NCBI GenBank assembly: GCA_964019335.1
Contig: OZ025748.1
Coordinates: forward strand, 62,001-126,000
Reading direction: 5' to 3'
Source: Diplonema japonicum
Taxonomy: Eukaryota > Euglenozoa > Diplonemea > Diplonemida > Diplonemidae
DNA length: 64,000 nt
This document shows positions 53,337 to 62,959 of this stretch, one piece after another. The notes below the pieces were generated by a model. That model was not told the DNA's origin and searched no databases. It saw only the letters and a program-made list of their open reading frames with translations. A program made the position numbers and the translations under genes. How positions within the stretch are numbered: position 1 is the first letter of the stretch; each line of letters begins with the position of its first letter.

Positions 53337-54320
53337 ATGAAAGCCGTCCCCTTCCTTGTGATGTGCCTCTCTTGTGCCTCCGCGAATCTTCTGGCGCAAC
53401 CCGTGTTCTACGCTGGTGAGAACTGCACAGGGGACGTCGACCCTGCTTCTGCGCTGTGGGGCTATTCCACTAAGAACGATGTCACGGTGAAACCCTTCTC
53501 GAGCAAAGATTGGTACAGCGGCTACGCCCTCTACCAGTGCATGACGGACAGCAGCATAACGTACTCGGTGATGCTGAAGATCGACTCCACGGCCTGCCCT
53601 GGCAACGGTGAAGATGTCCTGCAACTGTTGTACTGGAAGGACTCGACAACCTGTGAAGGAACAGCGACCAGTGAGACGGTGCTGACCGCAGGCAGCTGTG
53701 TGGGAACGCCACTCGGGTCTGCGATCTTCTCCCCTACCTTGACAACGGCACAGCTCTGCACCGTGACCAACTACCGTGCGGCGCTTCAAACCGGGGGTTT
53801 CTGGTTGAGGGACTGGAAGGGAGCATTGTGCTACAACGGCATTCCCTCCGTGGACGATAAGATTTCTGAGAGCCAGCAAGCTTGTGGGAATGTCAAGCCG
53901 TGCGAGGGTTGCTGCCCGCACTACTCAAACTGCCAGAGGGTGAACAGGCCTTACTTCAGGGAAAGTCTAGCTGCTTGCAACAAACTGTCCGATAACACTT
54001 GGCAAGGCGCCATGGCCACTCTTGGCTTCAACGACGACAAGTGCACACAGCTCGACAACGAGAACACAGAAGGGATGAACAGGAAGCTGGGGTCATGCGA
54101 GACGTTCAAGATCGGTGGCACCACCTACTCGTCACTGCTTGAGCTACAGGCACCCCTCACTATGGGGATCTACTGTGAGTTTGTGCAGCTCAACGTGAAC
54201 CTAAGCGTCGACGGCTTCCTTTCTTGGGATGAGTTCAGCAAGCGTGTGAACGGGGCCCCTGCAGCCCACCCCGTCTCTGTCTTGGCGCTTGTGGTGCTTC
54301 TTGTCACTGTGCTGTTTTAG
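53337..54320 (+). CDS. Surface protein family member J
   Basis: 327 residues. Signal peptide MKAVPFLVMCLSCASAN and a diverged body (GENCTGDVDPASALWGY, CEGCCPHYSNCQ). The last about 110 coding bases and the start of the 3' UTR (from GTCGACGGCTTCCTTTCTTG near 54208 through CTGATGGCAATT) are nearly identical to A, C, F and G, 8-20 kb away, whereas the preceding DNA is not. This is good evidence for gene conversion of the EF-hand/GPI end. Last member of the array. Confidence 0.88.
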   Translation: MKAVPFLVMCLSCASANLLAQPVFYAGENCTGDVDPASALWGYSTKNDVTVKPFSSKDWYSGYALYQCMTDSSITYSVMLKIDSTACPGNGEDVLQLLYWKDSTTCEGTATSETVLTAGSCVGTPLGSAIFSPTLTTAQLCTVTNYRAALQTGGFWLRDWKGALCYNGIPSVDDKISESQQACGNVKPCEGCCPHYSNCQRVNRPYFRESLAACNKLSDNTWQGAMATLGFNDDKCTQLDNENTEGMNRKLGSCETFKIGGTTYSSLLELQAPLTMGIYCEFVQLNVNLSVDGFLSWDEFSKRVNGAPAAHPVSVLALVVLLVTVLF

Positions 54321-54650
54321 ACATCCTTCCTGATGGCAATTCCCATCTCGAAAGAAAAGAAGGGAGAACAAAAAAAAAAAAAAAAAAAAAAAAAGAATCT
54401 AAGAAATGTGGTATAAATTGTGTGATTTTTAATTGAATGGTTTCTTGGTTCTACATGTAGCATTTCTTCGGTTTATTTTCCTCTTTTTTTCTTTCTTCTT
54501 TCTTCTTTCTTCTTAGGGCACTGTCCGGCGAAAACGGGGCGGAGCCCCCCTCCCAGGGTTATGCTGGCAAGGAAACGCGTTTCCAAGCTTTTTTTTTTTT
54601 TTTTTTTTTTTTTAATTATTTTGGGGGCCGTTTCCTTAAGTATCTGAATA

Positions 54651-54712
54651 AATAAGGAAACGGGAACAGAAATATTTCCCCGTTTCTTGCCTAGCATAGC
54701 CGCCGCCCCCCC
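54651..54712. repeat. Dispersed repeat R4, copy 1
   Basis: AAATAAGGAAACGG, then GAAATATTTCCCCGTTTC and AGCATAGCC. A second copy lies at 60913-60960, and an inverted relative (GGTTATGCTGGCAAGGAAAC) at 54557 makes a large imperfect hairpin. Confidence 0.65.
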
Positions 54713-55320
54713 ATGGCAAGGTCTTGGGGTGTTTTGTATATGGTCAAATGGCCTTAGAAAAGCGTATTTTTTTTTTTTGGCAAAACTGAAAAAAAAAAAA
54801 AACCACCTTAACATGGGGCTTTCCTTTTTTTTTTTTCTTTATACAGCCCCAATGAGAATGCGCGCCAACTTAAGGAAAAATACATATACATTCTTCCGTT
54901 CAGGCCTTGCGGCTGAACGCGAAGATTAAACCCCCCTCCTCCCTGCCGTTGTTTGTCTCAATTATTTTAAGAAGAGGACTACACTTTGTCTTTCTTTCCA
55001 TCTTTTTCTTTTCTTTCCCCCTCTTCGTTTGTAGGGGAAAGAAGGAAGGATGAAGGTTCTTCATGATTCGTAAATACAGTCCCCCCCCCCCCTCCCCCCG
55101 GTTCCCGTTTTCGCCGTCTTTTGCTGTGTTCCTGCCTCTCATATTCGTTTATTCCACTAACTCTTCAGACACCGTTAAGTGTCTTTTTTTTCTTTCTTTT
55201 TTTTTTCTTTTTTCTTTTTTTTTTTCCTTCTTCGGTGTTCCCGGAGCGAACCATGAGCAGCATCGACGGCTTGCGGGGCAGTACCGGTCGCAAACCCCGA
55301 CTAGACTGCCCCGCAGAAGG

Positions 55321-55400
55321 AACCCGCCAGATCCCCCAGAACGGGGACAACGGGGACTAAGCTCAGCTCGGCCGGTGAGCGCATACCTTAAAAGAATAGT
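55321..55400 (+). mobile_element. Retroelement tail copy (QNGD type)
   Basis: One frame reads GTRQIPQNGDNGD and a stop, then GGCCGGTGAGCGCATACCTT and AAAGAATAGT running into a T run. Upstream bases from about 55240 may belong to it as well. Confidence 0.75.
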
Positions 55401-55766
55401 ATTTTTTTTTCTTTTTTTTCTTATTCGTCACTTTTCTGAATTCATCATTGTTTTTTTTTTTTGGCATGTTTTTTTCAAAAAAAAAAACCTGCGGGAAAAA
55501 AAAAAAAATACTAGTTCTTTTATTTTTTTCCCCCCTACTCCCCCCACCCACCTTTATTTAGTTATTTGTTTATTTTTTTATATTCCTTGGAGAAGAAAAA
55601 AAAAAAAAAGGTAAGATGAAGTGCATGGCTGTAGTCAAGAACGTGGTTGGCCACCATCCGGGAGCGAACAAATTTGTTCCTCACCCGGTGCAAGGGAATA
55701 TGGGCAGGTGTTTTTGGAAAGTATAGTCCTACAGGAAGAAATCTAAAAAAAAAAAAAAAACAGAGG

Positions 55767-56273
55767 ATGGATGCGCGCTTAAAGGAGCTAAACATAGATA
55801 TCCCTCCAGCACCAGTTCCCGGGGGGAACTTTCTCCCATTCACACAGACAGGGGACCTGGTGTACATTAGTGGACAGGTGCCGAAACACCCCGATGGCAG
55901 TGTCATATCTGGGGTAGTCGGTGCTGATTTGACACTTGAGCAGGGGCAGGCTGCTGCCAGGGTTGCTACATTGAACATGCTTTCTCAAATGAAGGCTGCT
56001 TGCGGCGGTGATCTTTCCCGAGTAAAGAAAATTGTGAAAATTGAAGGCTTTGTAAGGGCCGACCCCTCCTTCGCCTCGCACCCCAAGGTCATTAACGGCT
56101 GCTCGGACTTCCTAGTCGAAGTTTTTGGGAGGGAGGTATGAAAACCCACAAGGGGGAAAAAAAAAAAAAAAATCAAGGTTGGAGCCCATACCCGTTTCGC
56201 CGTTGGCGTGAGCAGCCTCCCTCTTGGTGTCCCAGTGGAGTTGTGCTGTATTTTCGAAATTGCAAAGGAGTGA
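55767..56273 (+). CDS. RidA/YjgF-family protein, two exons
   Basis: Exons 55767-56135 and 56178-56273 give 154 residues. The domain runs from LVYISGQVPKHPDG through VKIEGFVRADPSF and VINGCSDFLVEVFG to, after splicing, GAHTRFAVGVSSLPLGVPVE. RidA proteins hydrolyse reactive enamine/imine intermediates; the Arg of HTRFAVGV is at the substrate-binding position. The opening MDARLKELNIDIPPAPVPGG and the phrase EQGQAAARVATLNMLSQMKA match the subgroup common in bacteria rather than the mitochondrial UK114 type. Without the intron the ORF stops early at 56139-56141. Confidence 0.88.
56136..56177 (+). other. RidA intron, 42 nt, A-rich
   Basis: GTATGAAAACC, then an A run of about 17, then ATCAAG. It falls between codons, and its removal restores the conserved C-terminal third of RidA. 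Confidence 0.88.
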
Positions 56274-56281
56274 AAAAAGCT

Positions 56282-56312
<31 letters not shown>

Positions 56313-56316
56313 GTTT

Positions 56317-56366
56317 GTCGTTTAGGCGATTCTGTCACAGTACTGCAGGTTCCCTTTAAGGACACC
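56317..56366 (+). repeat. Dispersed repeat R3, copy 3
   Basis: TTTAGGCGATTCTGTCACAG, then CTGCAGGTTCCCTTTAAGG and ACACC, followed by a T run. Third copy of the repeat at 30258 and 48315. Confidence 0.8.
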
Positions 56367-56474
56367 TTTTTTTTTTTTTTTTGTCTCCTTCTTTTTTTTT
56401 TCTTCTCTTTTTCTTCTCCCCCCTTCGATCACGTTTTCAACAGCGGGAAGAAAAAAAGAAAAAGAAAAAAAAAA

Positions 56475-57758
56475 ATGCAAGCGAAGGGTCTCGTGTTTGT
56501 TCTGTTCGTGGCAGCGGCAACTGGGAGCAGTGTGAAGTGTAAGCTTGACATCGCCACGGCGACCGCAGACCTCGCAGCTGCCTCGAAAGGAATCGAGAAG
56601 GCTGTGAAGGCTTGCACGGCCAATGTGACATCCGCTGACTGCACAGCTGACATCAAAGCAACCGAAACATCTTTGAACGCAGCCTCCGCCGAAATGGAAA
56701 AGGCAGCACAAGACTGCTCCACCGCCGGATCACAATGCCAAAAGGACCTCGAACAAATCGCAGGTGCCATCAACTCCGCACTTCTAAGTCTGGAATCTGC
56801 GGGTTCCGACTGTTCAAAGGGAAACACCACCGCATGCATCACTGACATTACAAAAGTCGCAGCAGACCTGTCAACCGCTGTCATTGGAACAATCGATGCT
56901 GACAAGGATTGCGGGAGTAACAACACTCTCTCTGAACAGGGAAGTGTGAAGTGCAAGCTTGACATTGCAACTGCAACTGCCGATCTTGCAGGTGCTGCTA
57001 AAGACGTTAAAAAAGCAGCTGACGACTGTAAAAACAGCACAAGCCCTGCTTGTCTTGCTGACATCAAAGCGTTGGAAAACTCGCTGAACTCCGCTGGTAA
57101 CGCAATGTCATCCGCAGCAGCTGACTGCACGGAAGCAGGTTCTCAATGCCAGAAGGATGTTGAAGCAGTTGCAACCGCTATCAACAACGCTCTCCACGAG
57201 CTGGAGGCTGCCGGTGCTGCTTGTTCGTCTGGTAATGACACAGCTTGTTTGTCGGATTTGACTAAAGTTGCCTCTTATCTTGCTAGTTCCGCCGTCGAAA
57301 TTGTTGACGCTGAGAAAGACTGCAAGAACTCTACCCTGACAACCAGCGTCAAATGCAAGCTCGACATTGCCACCGCCACCGCTGATCTCACCGCTGCCGT
57401 GAAGGATATTGGAAAAGCCGCTGACTCTTGCAAACAGAACGTCACATCTACAGCTTGCATTGCAGACATTAAATCGACGGAGTCCGCGCTTAACGGTGCC
57501 TCCGGTGAAATGGAGAAGGCGGCACAGGACTGTGCTGTTGCTGGTTCCGATTGCCAGAAGGATCTTGAGGGTGTGGCGTCTTCCATCAATTCTGCCCTTT
57601 TGAGTATTGAGGATGCGGGGTCCGACTGTACAAAGGGCAACACTACTGCATGTGTGTCCGATCTCACTCACGTGGGTGCCAGCCTTGCTAGCGCCTCCAT
57701 CGATATGATTGATGCTACGAAAAGCTGTTCGAAGAATGGGACAGTAGTGGCTTTTTAG
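56475..57758 (+). CDS. Secreted Cys-rich protein with three tandem repeats
   Basis: 427 residues. A signal peptide (MQAKGLVFVLFVAAATGSS) is followed by three repeats of about 135 residues beginning near residues 20, 158 and 292 with VKCKLDIATATADL. Each repeat is Ala/Asp/Lys-rich, predicted helical, with about eight Cys at regular spacing and a TTAC or DTAC motif near the end. N-glycosylation sequons are frequent. The C-terminus (CSKNGTVVAF) has no GPI-type hydrophobic tail, so it is probably soluble or wall-associated. Repeats 1 and 3 are more alike than either is to repeat 2. I do not recognise the family. Confidence 0.82.
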   Translation: MQAKGLVFVLFVAAATGSSVKCKLDIATATADLAAASKGIEKAVKACTANVTSADCTADIKATETSLNAASAEMEKAAQDCSTAGSQCQKDLEQIAGAINSALLSLESAGSDCSKGNTTACITDITKVAADLSTAVIGTIDADKDCGSNNTLSEQGSVKCKLDIATATADLAGAAKDVKKAADDCKNSTSPACLADIKALENSLNSAGNAMSSAAADCTEAGSQCQKDVEAVATAINNALHELEAAGAACSSGNDTACLSDLTKVASYLASSAVEIVDAEKDCKNSTLTTSVKCKLDIATATADLTAAVKDIGKAADSCKQNVTSTACIADIKSTESALNGASGEMEKAAQDCAVAGSDCQKDLEGVASSINSALLSIEDAGSDCTKGNTTACVSDLTHVGASLASASIDMIDATKSCSKNGTVVAF

Positions 57759-58422
57759 AGAAAAAAGAAAAAGAGAAAAAAAAAAAAAAAAAACTAATTC
57801 GTCGTTTTTTTTTTTTTCTTCTTCTTCGTCCTTCCCTCCTCCCCCTGCCACGTCAGAAAGAAAGAGAACAAAAAAAAAAAAATATGATTGGCTTCGTGCA
57901 AAGGGAGAACGTGCCGTCGTTTTATCGTTCCGCTCGCACCCCTCCCTTCCATATCCCCCCTCCCCCCTCCCCCCCCACTCGTGGAAAAAAGATAAAGAAA
58001 AAAAAGGGGGGGGTAAACCTCTTTTTATCGTTTTCGTTCCTTGTTGGGAAGAGAGAGAAGAAAAAAATTGGAGGAAAATGCCACACCCTCAGAAAGAGGT
58101 GCAGTGTTGTTGTTTCTCTCGGGGGGGGATAGGGAGGGGGTGAAAAAAAAAGAGAAAAAAACCGAGAAGCAAAAAAAAAAAAGAAGGAAAAAAAAAAAAA
58201 AAAAAGCCATATGGCTCGGTATACATCTTTTTTTCATCTTCTTTCTTTTTTTCCTTTTTTTTTTCTACCCCTTCCTCTCCTCTTTTCTCTCTTCCTTTAC
58301 CAACAAAAAAAAAAAACTTCCCACACACACATCCCCATTTTCCCCTCTCCCACGTTCATTCTCAAAAAAAAAAAAAAAAAAAATTGTTCAAAGGGGGTAT
58401 TTTAAAAGAAAAAAAAAATCTC
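57759..58422. other. Spacer with homopolymer runs
   Basis: A, T, C and G runs and pyrimidine-rich DNA; no gene seen. Confidence 0.65.
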
Positions 58423-60531
58423 ATGAAAAATATCATGTGGTGCCTGGCAGCAGTGCTGTTGCCCGCCTTTATAATATCCGCGGAGGGGGGTACCGTGGGT
58501 GAGACTGTGCAAGGGACACGGGTGGACGATGACACAGTGATGATAGACGGCTTCTTATACAGCAGAATGGCAACAAACATAACGGATGACGACAAAGGCA
58601 TGGAGGTAGGCAGCGGAGCATGGATCGCAAATGTGGGAATCGTCGTGGGCTGTGTAACGATGGCCGCACTGGCAGCCGGTTTGACCCTAAGTATAGGAAG
58701 CATTGACGGCCTGCGACTAGAAGTCATCATGAAAGCTGCTGAGTACTACCGCCAACACAACGCAGAAGCTAAACAAGAAGAAGCGCTTGTTATTATGGAC
58801 GATGCGAAATACGCTTCAAAACTCATTCCTTTAATCAGCGGTCCTCTCGATTCTGCGACCGAAGAACGCGGGAACCAGTGGTGGTGGTCGCACCATCTTG
58901 TTCTTGTGACATTGTTGGTGTGCAACTCCGCTGCAAACGAGATGCTTCCGATTTTTTTGGACAACCTTGTCCCGTCGTGGATGGCGGTGGTGCTGTCGGT
59001 AACTTTCGTTTTGTTCTTCGGCGAGATTATACCATCGGCGATTTTTACAAACCCGGCGCAAAAACTTCCAATGGCGTCGAGAATGGCACCGTTGATGTCG
59101 ATTCTTGTAGCAATAGCCTACCCGATTGCGTACCCTATTGCAAAGCTACTTGACGCGATTCTCGGCCACGCCGATGAACCGTTTAGAAAAGAAGAACTCC
59201 GCGCGTTGATAACCATGCACGGTGAGAAAACCGCTAGAAGCGATTATTGGAAGGGCAAAATATTCATAACCCCGGTTCCGTCAAACGATTACGACGCCCC
59301 ACGCGACGAGGAAGCACAGCGTTTGTTAAAAACCGAAACACAACATGACAGCAACGCGTCTGTTCAGAGCGGTTGTGTGACGGCTTCGGAAGCGGTGTTT
59401 TCAAGAACAACCGGGGAAGAGTTTGGAGAATGGTTGGCGAGGTTAAAAATCCCTGCAGACCTCGGATACGAAGTAGAACGCGAATCTCGTTCAGAAGAAC
59501 GCCGCGGCCACGGCACGGAAATCGCGTGGATCAACGTCGACACCAAACCCAACGCGGAAATTCTCGTAAAAATCCTCAATGAAAACTCCTCAAACTTGCT
59601 AAACGACTGGATCAAGGTAACCGCCAAAACAGCTCCCCAAGAAGAGGTAAAATTCCAATGTCTAGACAAACACGAAGTAGAAATCATCAATGCCGTCTTC
59701 GATCTCGATTTGAAACGAGTTGGCGACGAAGCGCGCCCCATCCATAAAGTGTTTATGCTTCCCGACGATTCCATCCTTACCCCGTCCATCCTGCAACTTA
59801 TAGACAGCAACGGATATTCACGTGTTCCGCTACACCACACTCTGACCGTCTCCCTGTCGAAGGATTCTTACACGGGATTCGGATTGCTAATGAACGACAC
59901 CCTCGATGTTAAATCGGTGACAGATCCTGTGGAGGAAAAAGGTGTTCGTGTAAATGTTTCGTCGCGTGTTCTCGAGGTTGACGGGGTGCCGGTTACCACA
60001 ATCGAGGATTGGAACCTAGCTGTTAAAGATAAAATAGATATTGTTGTGAAAATCGGGGAGAGAGGGGTTATAACCGGGGTGTTGCGAACAAAATCCCTGG
60101 TAACGAACATTCGCCCTGACTGTGAGGTATCGGAGAAATCGAGTTCTGAGATGATCGCTGTGAGGCCGTCAACACCCCTAAACGTCATTCTTGATAAGTT
60201 TCAACGAACGAAAAAACATCTTGCAATCGTTACGGACGATCCGATGTCTTGCAGAGAGTGCTGGCTCACCGGCAATGTTGAGCCTTTCAGAGCAGCGAAC
60301 GTAACATGCTACGGGATTATCACCATGGAAGACGTACTCGAGGAGATTGTAGGGGATATTGAAGACGAACACGACGGTACGAAAAAAGCCCACAGAATGT
60401 CTCGAAACATGCTACGGCTCTCTCGTGCGTTGTCGATGGCCAAGAAGACGAAAAGCAACACGGCCACAAGCTTGCTCTCGCCCACAGTTGGTGCCTCTGC
60501 TCCTCGGACTACCTCTATGCACAATTTTTAA
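58423..60531 (+). CDS. CNNM/CorC-like membrane protein with CBS and PDZ-like domains
   Basis: 702 residues from the ATG at 58423, chosen because it opens a signal-peptide-like stretch. The DUF21 (CNNM) membrane domain spans about 60-265: AALAAGLTLSIGSID with small residues, NEMLPIFLDNLVPSW, LFFGEIIPSAIFT and YPIAYPIAKLLD. This family transports or regulates Mg2+. A cytosolic CBS pair follows (ARPIHKVFMLPDDS near 440, CYGIITMEDVLEEIVGDIED near 625-645). Between the two CBS halves, about residues 485-550, lies a segment with PDZ-like features (GFGLL, VLEVDGVPVTTIEDW). Another unfamiliar insertion precedes the CBS pair. Confidence 0.85.
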   Translation: MKNIMWCLAAVLLPAFIISAEGGTVGETVQGTRVDDDTVMIDGFLYSRMATNITDDDKGMEVGSGAWIANVGIVVGCVTMAALAAGLTLSIGSIDGLRLEVIMKAAEYYRQHNAEAKQEEALVIMDDAKYASKLIPLISGPLDSATEERGNQWWWSHHLVLVTLLVCNSAANEMLPIFLDNLVPSWMAVVLSVTFVLFFGEIIPSAIFTNPAQKLPMASRMAPLMSILVAIAYPIAYPIAKLLDAILGHADEPFRKEELRALITMHGEKTARSDYWKGKIFITPVPSNDYDAPRDEEAQRLLKTETQHDSNASVQSGCVTASEAVFSRTTGEEFGEWLARLKIPADLGYEVERESRSEERRGHGTEIAWINVDTKPNAEILVKILNENSSNLLNDWIKVTAKTAPQEEVKFQCLDKHEVEIINAVFDLDLKRVGDEARPIHKVFMLPDDSILTPSILQLIDSNGYSRVPLHHTLTVSLSKDSYTGFGLLMNDTLDVKSVTDPVEEKGVRVNVSSRVLEVDGVPVTTIEDWNLAVKDKIDIVVKIGERGVITGVLRTKSLVTNIRPDCEVSEKSSSEMIAVRPSTPLNVILDKFQRTKKHLAIVTDDPMSCRECWLTGNVEPFRAANVTCYGIITMEDVLEEIVGDIEDEHDGTKKAHRMSRNMLRLSRALSMAKKTKSNTATSLLSPTVGASAPRTTSMHNF

Positions 60532-61865
60532 AAAAAAAAAAAAAAAAAAAAAGAAGAAGAAGAAAAAAGAGCTTTGGGAAGAGGGATTGCATTGGGATTA
60601 TATTTTGCGGAAGACGCTTTGTGTTATGTCCTTTTTTTTTCCCTTCCCCCCCCATTATATGTTGGCATGGTAAAAAAAAAAAAAAAAAGAAAAAAAAAAG
60701 AATGCGTTTTCCAAAAGAATTTTTTTTTGGGAGATTTTTTTTCTTCTTCTTGTTTTCTTAGGGGGGGCTTTCAACACTGGCGCCCTTTTATCTTATTTTT
60801 CTTTTTTTTTAAATCTCCTCCGAGTGATTTGCCTATTCTGCAGTGAGAAAAAAAAAAAAACACTTTACAACGGAAAACGCAAGGTTTTCCCTAAATATTT
60901 GGGGGGGGGGGGAAATAAGGAAACGGAAATATTTTCCGTTTTTTCTACCAACATAGCCCCCCCCCCCCCCCCCCCCATATTAGGGTTTTTTGTTCTTTCC
61001 TCTCACCCCTGTCCCCCACATAATGTGTGCGTTTTCTTTTTGTAGTGTGTTTCTCTGTCTCTCCCGCATATTCTTTTTTATCGATGAATGAAAATTCTTC
61101 ACTAACTTTTTTTTTTTTTTTTTTTTTAGGGCGGCCCTCCATGAGGGGGTTTGTCCTGCACTTTGAGTTTTTTTTTTTAGAAACACTTCATGTGAACACA
61201 CTCCTTGAGCGGGAAAAGAAAAAGAAACCCTCCCCCTCTCCTGTCAGAAAATGAAAAATAAAAAAGGAGTATTTTGAGGAGTACGCTTAAAAGAATACTG
61301 TAAAACAAAAAATGCCGGACGGACAAACTCCTTTTTTTTTTGTTTTTTTTTTTGTTTTGAAACTTAGTTTACCTATCTCCGACCACATTAAAAAAAAAAA
61401 AATGTGGACATCCAAAAATGTTTTGTTCAATTTAGCGGACGCCCCCCCCCCCCCCTCCCCAGAAAAGAAACACCGTATTACTCCCACCTATATAATGAGG
61501 CTAGCAGGTGTCCCATCGTCATTATGTGTCTTGCTGTGGTATATACCCCGTATTTTTTTTTCTTCCCAGAGATCTAGGCTATTTCGGTGGCATTTACTCA
61601 CCTTTCAACTGCTTGAATATGGCGGGGGGGGGGGGGGGGGGGGAGAGAGAGAGGCAAAAAAAAAAGGTTGGAAATCCTCCCGCGAAGGCAGAGGTTTTTT
61701 TTATTTTATTTCTTGTTTTTCTAAAGAAAGGGAAGAAAAAAAAAAGGGGGGACACGAAAATCTTTGTGATGATATTTTGTGTGGTTTTTATTTTTTATAT
61801 TTTTTGAAAACGATACCTGACGGTCATTACCCTAAGGGGAAGGGAAAAAAAAAAAAAAAAAAAAA
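60532..61865. other. Spacer with homopolymer runs and a repeat copy
   Basis: Contains R4 copy 2 at 60913-60960 and runs of all four bases; no gene seen. Confidence 0.6.
60913..60960. repeat. Dispersed repeat R4, copy 2
   Basis: AAATAAGGAAACGGAAATAT, then TTCCGTTTTTTCTACC and ACATAGCC; itself a short hairpin (GGAAACGGAAA pairs with the following TTTTCCGTTTT). Confidence 0.65.
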
Positions 61866-62774
61866 ATGCAAACTGAAACCACAGCGAAAGTAACAGCGTG
61901 TTTGGGCGCCGCGGGGAGTTTGTATTTTGGTTACAAATTCGTGAGGAAATGTTTAGAAGGAAGGGAGATGGACAGATACACTGAAGGTTGTGTGGCAGCC
62001 TCTAAAATTTACACAAAGGTCGGTGTCGGGGCCGGCGCGGTACTCGCCGGAGCGAAACTGTGGGAGGTCCTACCAAAAGGTGTCGTTCCTGTCTGGGTGG
62101 TCGGCCTAGCAGCACCGATCCCTTTCGCGATGTACGGTCTAAAACACAGAAAAACCGTCTTCACCATCCACAACAACACAGAATACGGTGCAGGCCTCCT
62201 CATCGGTTGCAGCCTGGGTGGGTACTTCCTCGGCCCATTCGTCAAAATCGCAAAAGATTTACGTGTTCTCCACCCTTGGATGATCCTTACAACTTCAATC
62301 TTAGCTGGGCATATTATCTCAGCCAACGCATCTGTAAACCCGCTGGAGGCTTTGCTTCAGTGTTCACCCGCGTCACTCTCTCTTGCTTCATCCCTCGGGT
62401 ACTTAATCCTCGGTCCTGAACAAATGGCGCTCTATGGGGAAGCCATGCTTCAAGTCCAGGTGGTTGGTTCTGCGTTGCTCTCAGCGCATACTTACTGGTG
62501 TCTTCACGTAGGGAACCCCCTTCATTTCGATATCAACACGCACGCTCTTGGTATTCTTGGTGTGGGGGTGTACACGTCGTGGGCGTTGCTCAGAATGGTT
62601 ATTCGCACGATGACGGTGCCCTTCCAAGCAGCGATGGAGAAAAACAAGTACACCAAGTACTTCGCGGAGGGGGCCTCCGGTGCAGCGCTTTTCGTAGCTT
62701 ACATTATTTTGAGCAAGCTCGCGATTGTCACAAAACAGCTCAGTATGCATGAGAAGATCAACATTGACATTTGA
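61866..62774 (+). CDS. Multi-pass membrane protein, unknown family
   Basis: 302 residues; the ATG ends a 23-nt A run. Seven or eight hydrophobic segments can be seen (about residues 8-26, 46-64, 72-88, 107-128, 137-152, 165-186, 194-210, 224-245 and 265-283). Loops are short, and His/Tyr residues occur in membrane segments (HTYWCLHVGNPLHF). The arrangement faintly recalls the Bax inhibitor-1/GHITM superfamily, but I cannot support this firmly. No signal peptide. Only a G run follows the stop. Confidence 0.8.
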   Translation: MQTETTAKVTACLGAAGSLYFGYKFVRKCLEGREMDRYTEGCVAASKIYTKVGVGAGAVLAGAKLWEVLPKGVVPVWVVGLAAPIPFAMYGLKHRKTVFTIHNNTEYGAGLLIGCSLGGYFLGPFVKIAKDLRVLHPWMILTTSILAGHIISANASVNPLEALLQCSPASLSLASSLGYLILGPEQMALYGEAMLQVQVVGSALLSAHTYWCLHVGNPLHFDINTHALGILGVGVYTSWALLRMVIRTMTVPFQAAMEKNKYTKYFAEGASGAALFVAYIILSKLAIVTKQLSMHEKINIDI

Positions 62775-62959
62775 GGGGGGGGGGGGGGGGGGAAATACGC
62801 GGGGGGGACGGGGTAAATATCTAACCTTAAAGGGATAGTCGCTTGATGGCCTATTTTTTTTTTTTGTTAGTGTTTTTTTTTTTTTTTCTTTGTTCCCAAA
62901 AAAAAATTCCCCCCCCAAAAAAATTTTTCAGGGAGGTGGGGAAAAAAAAAAAAAATCCA

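Larger units (their letters stand above)
54321..55766. other. Spacer with hairpins and a retroelement tail
   Basis: Holds repeat R4 (54651-54712), a partner in inverted orientation near 54556-54580, a retroelement tail (55321-55400) and homopolymers. A possible 5' UTR intron of the next gene runs from GTAAG near 55611 to CAG at 55763. Confidence 0.55.

Noticed and set aside
61866..62774. Firm assignment to the Bax inhibitor-1 family
   Set aside because: Only the number of hydrophobic segments and a few residues are suggestive; no diagnostic motif is visible.
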